Source of the DNA: Pagrus major
Taxonomy: Eukaryota > Chordata > Actinopteri > Spariformes > Sparidae
Assembly: GCF_040436345.1 (NCBI RefSeq)
Contig: NC_133237.1
Location: 22,883,749-22,947,748, forward strand
DNA length: 64,000 nt
Reading direction: 5' to 3'
Part shown: positions 1 to 15,229 of the stretch, one piece after another
Numbering within the stretch: position 1 is the stretch's first letter
Layout of the letters: each line of letters begins with the position of its first letter
Made by a program: the position numbers and the translations under genes
The notes under the pieces: generated by a model
What the model was told of the DNA's origin: nothing
The model's input: the letters and a program-made list of their open reading frames with translations, nothing else
Database searches by the model: none

Positions 1-130
1 TTGTGAGTCGCTGAATGCTGCGATCAGTTTCAACTGTGAGGGGCTTTTTATGCTTGAAACCGAGCAGGGACACACCCCGAACCTCCTCCAAGATAGGATG
101 CACAAGGCGTTGCAGCTAAGATCTTCTCAT
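1..130 (-). promoter_or_regulatory. promoter and 5' UTR of a second alpha-globin gene lying left of the window
   Basis: Bases from about 25 to 110 are a close copy of the promoter of the alpha-globin gene at 4262. The match includes the TATA element (TTTTTATG at 45-52, read as CATAAAAA on the minus strand), the ACACCC motif near 72-77 and an AGATAG motif at 91-96. The spacing from TATA to AGATAG is 46 bases in both copies (4319 to 4365 in the other). By the same geometry the start codon should lie about 12 bases left of position 1, so only 5' UTR and promoter are present here. This makes the unseen gene a head-to-head partner of the beta-globin gene at 1459. The match is seen in the sequence; the gene body is inferred. 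Confidence 0.85.
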
Positions 131-1250
131 GGTGACTCTGGGGTTTCTTCGTATTTCACCACTGTAAGCATACACATATTAAATATTATAATATAAATGA
201 AAAAAACTGAAGAGAGCTCTGACAGAGCACCCTGTAGGCAAGACACTTAAATTAGGCAGGAGGTCTTCAACAAAAAATTAGTTACTTATAAGTCCCCATA
301 AGGAGCGTATTAACATTATTGCGTTAATAAGACTATATAAGTGTTAATAGCCTCATAAACACGTTTATTGTTAGGTTATCAGCACTCATTGGAAACATTT
401 AACACATTTAGTCGCAGTTAACTTTGCAGCAGCACAACAACAGTTTCTCTTTGAAAGATTAGCTTTTACCTTTATTGGATAGAAAACTGAAGATAGACAG
501 GAAAGAGTTTAAGATACTGATGAGGCTTTAATTAACATTCTCAAGCCTTTATAAACTATAAAACAGTTTCTCATAAGTGCTCATAATAAAACTTTAAGCG
601 TGTTTATGTTGCCTTTTTTAAACATGTATAAAGTCCTATTAACACATAATAATGTAGATAGAAATCTTATTAGATCCTCCATTACTTATTAACTAATGTT
701 TATTACAAGGACCTCAATATAAAGTCTGACCTAAATTTCATTTAAAAAGTGAAAAACATAATTCAAAGTTGAAGAGTAGATTCACTAAAAGACAGGACTT
801 TTTAAGTTAATTATTTCATCCTGCCCACAGTGAGCACACAGCTTACCTCTGTCAGCCATGCAGGTTGTTTAATATGCACACAGATACGTTAATGAAGATT
901 TGAAGCTGCATTTTTTAAAAATTATTCTTTTTTTTCCTGCATGATCAGGTAAAAGTGACTTCATCTGTATATGTGAGCTTCTGTAACACGTTGTCGGTGT
1001 CCTGAGAACTAAGCAGAGCTACGACTCCATGTTCAGGTGAGATAACATAAAACAACCTGCAGTTTGCACTTCTTGCCTCCCCTGAAATTTAAAGGTCGCT
1101 GTCCAAGGTGCTGATCATGGGACCTCCAAGGACGCGGGAGTGTGCGGGCAGGAGTCATCCTCTGAAAACACACCTATCACTTTAACCTAAATCATTGGTT
1201 TTGTGAGGCGTTTTGTATTACAGTGCCTTGTTGTATGGTTTTACTGCCAG
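131..1250. other. spacer between head-to-head alpha and beta globin genes
   Basis: This AT-rich stretch has no open reading frame with globin or other recognisable similarity. It separates the minus-strand alpha promoter at the window edge from the plus-strand beta promoter near 1277-1394. It may hold shared erythroid control elements, but I see no dense GATA/CACCC cluster before about 1278. Confidence 0.5.
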
Positions 1251-1276
1251 ACTAGAACTATTTCCTCTGTCTCCAC

Positions 1277-1400
1277 GAGATAAGCGATGCAGATCCGCCC
1301 TTCTCTTATCACTGTTGTGATAATCCAGAACACAGCCAGCCCACCTCCCATCCAATCAGATGCATCTGGGAGGGGAGCAGAGTTGCTTTAAAAGCTGCAT
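1277..1400 (+). promoter_or_regulatory. beta-globin promoter
   Basis: The elements read toward the gene are GATA-type sites AGATAAG (1278-1284), CTTATC (1305-1310, inverted) and TGATAA (1318-1323), a CACC-like CCACCTCCC (1341-1349), CCAAT (1352-1356) and a TATA-like TTTAAAAG (1387-1394). This is the classic layout of an erythroid beta-globin promoter, with GATA1 and KLF-type sites upstream of CCAAT and TATA boxes. Transcription probably starts near 1415-1425, giving a short leader before the ATG at 1459. Confidence 0.8.
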
Positions 1401-1458
1401 CTGGAGCCGCTGAGCACAGGATCTTCTGACCCGCACAGGAAAATCTAGAGCCGACAAG

Positions 1459-2108
1459 ATGGTTGAATGGACAGACTTCGAGCGCGCCACCATCCAGGAC
1501 ATCTTCTCCAAGATGGAGTATGAGGTCGTTGGACCTGCAGCTCTGTCCAGGTGACACATCCGTGGTTCTTGTGTTTTATTTTGTGCGCTTGGCAAACACA
1601 TTTGTTCTTTTCGTCTTTCCGTGCAAGACTGATCTCTTTGCGTGTCTCCTCAGGTGTCTGGTCGTCTACCCCTGGACTCAGAGGTATTTCGGTAACTTTG
1701 GAAACCTCTACAACGCCTCTGCCATCATCGCAAATCCACTGGTTGCAAAACACGGAACAACCATCCTCCACGGTATGGACCGGGCTGTGAAGAACATGGA
1801 CAACATCAAGGAAGTATATGCTGAACTGAGCGTGCTGCACTCCGAGAAGCTGCATGTGGACCCTGACAACTTCAGGGTAAACTTGTTAAACTAATGTCAC
1901 TTTGTCATCCGCAGTGAAGAATTATTCCAGAAACGCACTTCTTTCATGCTAATGTGTCATGATGCTTTCTGTGTTGCAGCTGCTTTCTGACTGCCTCACC
2001 ATTGTGGTTTCTGCAAGACTGGGCAAAGAGTTCACCGGTGAAGTTCAGGCAGCTTTCCAGAAGTTCCTGGCCGTGGTGGTGAACTCCCTGGGAAGGCAGT
2101 ACCACTAG
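1459..2108 (+). CDS. haemoglobin beta subunit (three exons)
   Basis: The gene encodes the beta chain of the tetrameric red-cell oxygen carrier. Exons are 1459-1550 (92 nt), 1654-1876 (223 nt) and 1980-2108 (129 nt), the standard beta-globin exon sizes and phases. They give 147 codons including Met, and the introns are about 100 bases each. Motifs seen include YPWTQRYF around residues 35-42, distal His63 in AKHG, proximal His92 in [10 protein letters not shown] and a C-terminal QYH. Counting without Met, the chain has Glu2, Ser93 (F9), Glu94 and His146. Ser at F9 is typical of fish beta chains and has been linked to the Root effect, but it is not sufficient on its own. Nothing in the gene looks broken. 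Whether it is embryonic or adult cannot be decided by eye. The symbol is left blank because teleost numbering depends on species. Confidence 0.97.
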
Positions 2109-2196
2109 AGAGCTGCAAGAGAAGACCATCACATGATGATTCAATCAAATAATTCCTTCATTTCCATCAAAGCTCTTTGTTTTTGTCTGAAAAGCA

Positions 2197-2202
2197 AATA
2201 AA
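2197..2202 (+). terminator. beta-globin polyadenylation signal AATAAA
   Basis: A canonical AATAAA lies 89 bases after the beta-globin stop codon, in a short 3' UTR as expected for globin mRNA. Confidence 0.8.
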
Positions 2203-2209
2203 ACAATCA

Positions 2210-3560
2210 GCAAATTCAACAAGTTCTTGGTCTGTAATTGTATGTCAACATGAAAAAGAATGACTTGCAGTCAGATGTTCAGAGGGACGACATCGCTGAT
2301 GAAATGTGGTAACAGTGGATAGATTATCTTTGAAATAGACACTCCAGATGGAAAACAAACACGAGGTATAGATGATGAATCACCATCGTATGATAGAAAT
2401 AAATAAACAAAATAAACGTAATATTGTTGCAGAGGAAACAGGTTAACAAAGGGGGCGTGGCGATTGTTTTGTTACTTGCATAGATAGAAAGAACGGCAGT
2501 ATTTGAGGGGAAAACAACAATAATAATTATAAAGTAGTTTTTCATGGCTGACAGTTGTTACACGAGTCACTCTTTTGTTTTCTAAAAGTCATTTCTTGAA
2601 ATATTACTTCTGATGTTCAATGTCATAACTGATCCTGATGCAAAGAAAGGCCGCAACCAACAGTTATATTTATTGTTTATAACTACTTGATTAATGTTTA
2701 GTCTGCAAAATGTCAGAAAAAAGATGTTTGTTTTTTTTAAATGTCCATCAAAATCTTCACTTTATGTATGGAGGCTTTTAAGGGCCAAAATTAAATATTA
2801 AATATTATGTTTATATATTTGATGTCATTTAACTTGTGACTTATTTATGTTGACAATTAAGCATTGCCTTTTTTTAGGCATTTAATTAAGCCTATACAAT
2901 TATTTATGTTTTTGTATATTTATTTATATATCCATCGTTAGCCCTTAAAACCCTCCGTATTTTTAAGGGTACACATCATACACTTATGTAATGGTCAGAT
3001 GCAAGAGTCATGATGATGTAATGGATTGTTAGTTCACACAAAACAATCAGTAAAGGACTGTTAACTCACAGCTACTTTAACACATGAATGGATATGCATA
3101 CGTTTATTTATGTAACTTTAATATGTATTTATGTTTAATATGCAAATGTTTGCTTGATATTTCTATGAGAACATGAACTTGAGCGAATCTAAAATAAACT
3201 GGAATCTACTTTACTTGGTCGCATATGAATTTATGCATGAAGTAAGTGTGAATTCATATCACTTAACTGATGATCTGTTACCTCGATCATCTGTTAATGG
3301 TGAGCAACGAGAGTTCATGACACATCCTGTATAAATCCATGCATTTTGAGTGTTAAACGGCTCATTGTGCATTAAGTATTACTTAAGTATATGATTTGTA
3401 ACATTAAGTGCATCTTCTAATTGTTTCAGCTCTAATGTGAAGTTTAAAGTGTGTTTGCTTTATTATTCTTTATTATTCTTAATTCTATTGTTCCGTTGAT
3501 CAACATGAAACAAATCATCACAAATGAACCACACACAACAGTTGCTTTGTTTGCATTCAT
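2210..3560. other. intergenic region between tail-to-tail beta and alpha globin genes
   Basis: AT-rich spacer with no supported gene. Bases about 2650-2760 (ATTAATG...AAAATGTCAGAAAA) resemble part of the dispersed repeat described at 6459 and 22530. The remainder shows no recognisable element. Confidence 0.5.
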
Positions 3561-3563
3561 GCA

Positions 3564-3569
3564 TTTATT
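3564..3569 (-). terminator. alpha-globin polyadenylation signal
   Basis: TTTATT on the plus strand reads AATAAA on the minus strand, about 46 bases after the alpha-globin stop codon at 3615-3617. Confidence 0.8.
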
Positions 3570-3614
3570 GATCATTCTGCAGTGAAAGCTCATGCTGCAC
3601 TTTCCTCCTGCTGT

Positions 3615-4262
3615 TTATCGGTATTTCTCAGCCAGAGCCAGAGCCAGAGCAGCCAGGAACTTGTCGAAGGACACATGGACCTGAGGGGTGAATTCTTCGG
3701 GGAACATGTTGGCCATGACCACCATGATGCAGTGAGAGATGATCTGTGGAAAGAAGACAGGATAGTGACATTAGTGCACGGTAAGAACAGAAAGAGCAGT
3801 TGCAAGAGCCCAAGTTTAAGGAGCACTTCTTCTAAATTACAGCTTGTTCTTGATCACTGTGGCTTCTGTGCACCTTGAAGTTAGCAGGGTCCACACGCAG
3901 GGTGAAGGCGTGCAGCTCACTGAGGGTCAGAAGACCTCCTTTCAAGTCGTCGAGTTTGCCCACAGCATCTGCAACTCCACCCATCACAGTTATTCCGTGC
4001 TTCTTGGCACTGGGAGAGTTGGGGCTCACGTCCTTCCAGTGGGCGAAGTAAGTCTTGGTCTGCGGGTACACGATCAGCATCCTGGGCAAACCAAAACACG
4101 AGTGAGTGCGTTTGTAAATGACTCAGTTAATGTTGGAGCAGCTTCAGCTGTTGCTCATATTTACCTGGCCAGAGCCTCGCTGCCGATCTCCTCCGCCTTC
4201 CCAGACACTTTAGCCCAGAAGGTTCTGACTCTATCCTTGTCCTTAGCAGTGAGACTGGTCAT
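3615..4262 (-). CDS. haemoglobin alpha subunit (three exons)
   Basis: The gene encodes the alpha chain of haemoglobin on the minus strand. Coding exons are 4165-4262 (98 nt), 3874-4081 (208 nt) and 3615-3743 (129 nt). All junctions are GT-AG with globin phases, and the total is 144 aa including Met. The start reads [10 protein letters not shown], one residue longer than the common fish MSLTAKDKD form. Distal His60 lies in AKKHG and proximal His89 in [12 protein letters not shown] (counted without Met, two residues beyond mammalian numbering). The C-terminus is EKYR. It lies tail-to-tail with the beta gene at 1459, and its promoter is nearly duplicated at the left window edge, so the cluster has at least two alpha genes. 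It appears intact. Confidence 0.97.
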
Positions 4263-4289
4263 CTTGCCTGTTGATTGACTATCCGACGA

Positions 4290-4430
4290 ATGTCGTGTTG
4301 AGTCCCAACCGTGAGAGGTTTTTATGCTTGAAGCAGAGCAGGGACACACCCGGGACCTCCTCCAAGATAGGCCGAGGAAGGCGGTCCAAGTGATTGTCGC
4401 AGGTTGGAGGAGAGATAACAAAAGAGATCA
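4290..4430 (-). promoter_or_regulatory. alpha-globin promoter
   Basis: On the minus strand there is a CATAAAAA TATA box (plus-strand 4319-4326), about 57 bases upstream of the ATG. Upstream of it are an ACACCC element (4346-4351), an AGATAG motif (4365-4370) and GAGATAAC (4412-4419). The core is conserved base-for-base over long runs with positions 25-110, which marks it as the functional part of the promoter. Confidence 0.8.
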
Positions 4431-4689
4431 TCCCTTGGACCCAAACCTTGAATTATCAATGTCAGTACATATAGTATATATAGTATAATATAGTATATTT
4501 CTATATTCTATATATCTGAATCTATGTTTCAGATGCTATTTGATTTGGCAAGGCAGCATGTAGGGCCTGTGTGTTCATGAGCAATTCAAAATGAAAAGAA
4601 GTTCATTTTTCATTAATTTCTTTTATTGTCAATCAGATAAAATAAAAAACAACTTAATACTACTAAATATTGGACCTGATATATACATA

Positions 4690-4940
4690 CATACATGTAA
4701 ACATACAGTATGTGTAATTTACTTTTACTTGTACTTTTGATAATTAAGTGTTTGCCAAAAGTACATTTCATATAAGATACTGTAAGACTCCTGACTCCAG
4801 CACTATTTATATGGGTGACTTTCACCTTTACTAAAGTAATATTTTAACACAATATCTTAACCTAACTCAAGTATGACTTTGGCTACTTTTTACAACACTG
4901 AGTACTTGAGTAAAAGTACTAGATTACATTCCATCACTGG
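4690..4940. repeat. teleost AAGTA-type interspersed repeat (copy 1)
   Basis: The block is built around TTTACTTTTACTTGTACTTTTGAT, ACTTAAGT-like and GAGTACTTGAGTAAAAGTA motifs. It closely resembles the sequence at about 22255-22440 (shared TTTACTTTTACTTGTACTTT, GTGACTTTCAC, ACTCAAGTATGAC). From memory this belongs to a very abundant fish repeat rich in AAGTAC. It carries no coding potential. Confidence 0.7.
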
Positions 4941-6450
4941 TCTTCCCTCTGTTCAATATATTCAGGCAGATTTTAAATCTAGGCTCTGCAATTTTAATAG
5001 ATTTGTTTATCAGTTGGTAACTCTCCAACATGACGACTGGAGTAATTTTGTGTTTCCTGCCAATTCATGGTGGCGTTTCCAGCTCATCTGACTTACTGCA
5101 CTTGTAGCTGACAGCTGTGAGGGTGGAGCCCCTCAAAAGAAGACATAGATAAGCTGTGTATCCAGTGTGTTGCTCAGCTGATACCAAGTACAAAGTGCTC
5201 AGCTGTGCTGCCTTACACAACTGGGAATTGGCAGTCAATTATAAACAAAAGAACAGAGTAATTATTTTATAGCTAAAGGCTTTTGGATGAAAAGACAACA
5301 GAGATAAGAGCTTATTAAGGCCATATTTTGATTTTTCATTCTTTCAAGGTTGAACAGACAGTGTGCCTTCTTCAAATGAGTGGACCTTTTTTTTTTCCCT
5401 TAATAGAATAAAAATAGCCAGCTCATTTCTGATTGGCTGGTAGGTCTTCTCTCACATTCTGCATTATCTAAAACATAACAAAAAAGGCATTGCTTACACG
5501 AGCATGTTATCTCACAGACTCCTCCCAAAGACAAGCAGCTGTCTGAGGAAAACAGCTGGTGTCATGACCAGTGTTTTTCTTTGAGATTGTGACAAATGCT
5601 TTCAAAATGCTGCACGTCACTGTGTTGTTTTGAAGAAACACACGTGGTTGTCTGGTTGTTGCTGATTGGAAAAATAAAAATAGGTCAGTTTTGCATGAGT
5701 ACAGTGAGAAGTACATTCACTTTAGTCTGTGAACAGATGATTGTAGAGCCCCAGGTTGCTAACTAAGGCTAAACTAAAAGCTCAAACTAGGTGTGCAAAG
5801 ACATTTTAGACATTTTTTTTGTCATCCTGGTTTAAGAGATATAAAGTTTGATCCACATGTGAAAAAAATTGTCAACATCTGTAATTCACATGTGAAAATG
5901 TGATTGTATTATGTGGAAATTTTCATTCACATGTCAAAAAAGGCCAATAACTTTTTATGTCAAGTTCACATATGAATGTATGTAAATCACTTGAGATTTC
6001 ACAAGGAAATTTTCATTAATCTGTGAAAAAAAACAGCCACTTAAATGTCTAGTTCACATACATTATTTTCTTTTCACATGGTAAAGTTTTAGTTCACATG
6101 TGAAAATACCAGATCCATCATCAAAGCTTATTAGAGCCACTATATCAGGCTCCATTTAAGCTCTTTCCCATTTTAACAGTCTGTTACTGGCACTGACTTC
6201 ATTCAAACGGCTCCCTGTTCTGCTGCAGCCTGTGTCACAATCCACTTGCTCTACTGTTTCAATACAAATCCTGCATTTAAGTCTTAAAGCTTGAAGTTCA
6301 GTTCATTGTTTCCCCTTTATCAGATTAACTAATAGGAGGTTTCTCTCCAGTGCATGCACTGTCACGCTTCACAGCATGCACAGCAGCTTCGACAGTATTT
6401 GTATATTCCATGTGCATTTCCTCTGGGTTTCCTCCCCCCATGTTTTTTAA
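4941..6450. other. intergenic AT-rich region, no gene seen
   Basis: There is no supported gene between the alpha-globin promoter and the kank2 3' end. The only structured stretch is the run of CACATGTG-like palindromes at 5854-6104, described separately. Confidence 0.5.
5850..6110. repeat. cluster of TTCACATGTGAA-like palindromes
   Basis: Imperfect palindromes centred on CACATGTG occur at 5854-5861, 5887-5894, 5928-5935 (CACATGTC), 5965-5976 (TTCACATATGAA) and 6093-6104 (TTCACATGTGAA). Decayed copies such as TTTCACAAGGAAATTTTC near 5997-6014 and TTTTCACATGGTAAA near 6071 lie between them. The core is an E-box (CANNTG), and CACATGTG is a form bound by some bHLH factors. The array could be a decayed tandem repeat or an E-box cluster. 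Confidence 0.55.
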
Positions 6451-6458
6451 ACTAGGGC

Positions 6459-6735
6459 TGTAATTAACAATTATTTTCATTTTGTATTATTCCGTCCATT
6501 ATTTTTCAGATTAATCAATTAGTTGTGTGGTCTGTAAAATGTCAGAAATTGGTGAAAAATGTTGATCAATGTTTCCCAAAGCCCCAGATGATGTCTTCAA
6601 GTTTTTGTTTTGTACACAACCCAAAGAGATTCAGTTTACTTAGAGGAGTGAACCAGAAAATATTCACATTTAAAAGGCTCGAATCAGAGAATTTTGACTT
6701 TTCTTCCCTTAATATGACTCACTTTGATTATGGAA
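6459..6735. repeat. dispersed teleost repeat (GATTAATC / AAAATGTCAGAAA type), copy 1
   Basis: The sequence runs from GGGCTGTAATTAACAATTAT through a region of alternating ATTAATCAATTAGTTGT, TGTCAGAAATTGGTGAAAAA, ACAACCCAAAGAGATTCAG and CAGAAAATATTCACATTTAA. The same order of motifs recurs at 22530-22760. From memory this is a common non-coding interspersed repeat of percomorph fish, likely a non-autonomous element. Its class is not determined here. Confidence 0.7.
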
Positions 6736-7439
6736 AATTGTTTACTATTATTATTATTAATTTCCACTTGCTTTCTGGAGAACTGTGTAAAAGTGTGCTT
6801 TGCTTACTCTACCGGGGTCAGTCCATGAGCATATGAAATATGTAACTGTGGGGAGATAGCCTCTTTACTCAGAGAATCAAGGTTACAATGGAACCAAACG
6901 TTATGAAAAGGAACTGTAAAGTATGTCATCATATTATTTATTCACCGCATTAGTATTTCCCATTGTAGATTAGGAATGATACCAAAGACCCCTAATAGGC
7001 TACCAAAAATATTAAGTCATTTTGTGTTGTCAACATCACAGGAAAATTAATCTGTTAATCTGCTGTTGACACTAAAATTGATTAGATTGAATTGAAGTGT
7101 ACACATGAAACAAAATGGGTCACAACAGCTGGGACAGTTGTGATGGTTTTGGGACTTTTGATGACACTGGCTGGCCTTTCATTTAGTAACTGTGCTGCGC
7201 AGTGTTGAGGGAAGAACTGTTTGTGTTTGAACGCCCTCTAGGGGACATTTCCAAACATGCACAACCAACATGAAAGATGGAGTCACTAAAGAACTACACA
7301 AATATAAAACATAAACAAGAAAAGGGGATTTTAATTATGTTTCTCTGCCAAGAGAACCGTTGTTATCATGATGTAGCACATTGGCTAATGGTGGCCACTA
7401 ACAACCAAACAAAAATAATAACAATAATAAATGCAACAG

Positions 7440-8861
7440 AAACAGTGTGGTCCACATTTATTAATCAATTGAGAAACACAATCTAGAATTTTACATAAAC
7501 CTCCATAAACATCAACTAAAGAGCTGTGCGATTACATAAAGTAGGTGTGAGTTTAAAAATCCTAAATGTATAAAAAAGATAGATACTTAAATTAAAAACT
7601 TGAGAGTTTATAAAAATTCAATCGCTTAAAAGTGAATATGAAAATTGTGAAAAAATCTTTAAAAAGCAATAGAAATTTTGACATCAATAGCCTATGCACT
7701 TTTGTTCAAGGAATGTGATTTCAGGCATCATAACTACCAGTTTATATTGACATATATTATTTTGATATTCACATCTTACATGGCCCGTCCTTTAAAGACC
7801 CCAATCAGTCACTTTCTGGTTCCCTGACAAATCTCACCGGCTTCACCGGAGCTTTCAGTCATTTCTCAACAAAGTCTTGTTAAATCGTATAAGCACAGAA
7901 TAAAACAAACACAGATACACTCTAAACTTTCCTTACAACCATCCAAAATACCTTCACGTACAAAAATACAAAGACCATAGTACCGTTGCCTTCAGAGAGT
8001 AATGTTGACACCTGTCTTCCTTCACACTGATGCTAGGCCTGTGCTAACATTATCACCACAATATACAGTGTCACCGAGCTGTTAGGAGTGATACATCTTT
8101 GGGTTTATTTTGGGGAATGTGGTCGACACATACATGTTATTTTTGCTCTCTGGTTAAAAAGGTGTAATAAGTTAACCATCGCCTGGGAAATAAAAATCTT
8201 GATCCTTGGAGGTCCTGAATTAAGAATAAAAAAAAATCAATATCAAAAATACTCTAGAGTAAATAAATCTTGTGTATAAATATTAATAAACTGTTGAAGT
8301 GTTGTTTTCTGTACTCTAGCACCAATGAGCTTGTTGATGCAAGGACACTTGTCTATGAGAGGGGTGGCTTTTGTTATTCCAAATGGCTGTGATGGTCACA
8401 CACATAATGATGCTACTGCATAAGAGCTATTGTACACATTACAATGAAAACACATTGCTCTATGAAGCAACTAATACAAGAATCATACGGAGTAAAACAA
8501 CAAGTGTATAATGATGAACAGTGTAGTGTAATGTAGTGAACAGTTTTGACTTGTAAGTGCTCCTAAAATCAGGGCTGACCACTGGATCACTGCAGGACTG
8601 GACTGTTTTGTACCACACAAGAAATCCACGTCTTCAACCACCGCTGTGACTAAAAAAGACCACTGTGTAAAACAAAGCAATGGATAACAATGGTGAAAGC
8701 TGTTGTGTCATTATCTGCACATTATAATGTACTTAAATTACGGCAGGTGAGAACAAACGCACACACACAAACTCATTGTTTCTATTAATTACACAGATGA
8801 AAAGAAATCACACTGTAATATGAGAAGTTGCTGTGGATTGGCTGTAGAGTTGGAGCAGAGT
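7440..8861 (-). other. kank2: probable kank2 3' UTR
   Basis: The region follows the kank2 stop codon at 8862-8864. Minus-strand AATAAA signals (plus TTTATT) occur at 8104-8109 and 7457-7462, so a 3' UTR of about 0.75 or 1.4 kb is plausible. No ORF of note is present. The exact cleavage site cannot be told without transcripts. Confidence 0.45.
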
Positions 8862-15179
<6,318 letters not shown>

Positions 15180-15229
15180 TATGAGCCTGTGGCAGCCACT
15201 CAAACAGTCACCCACGAACTCTCACCTGT

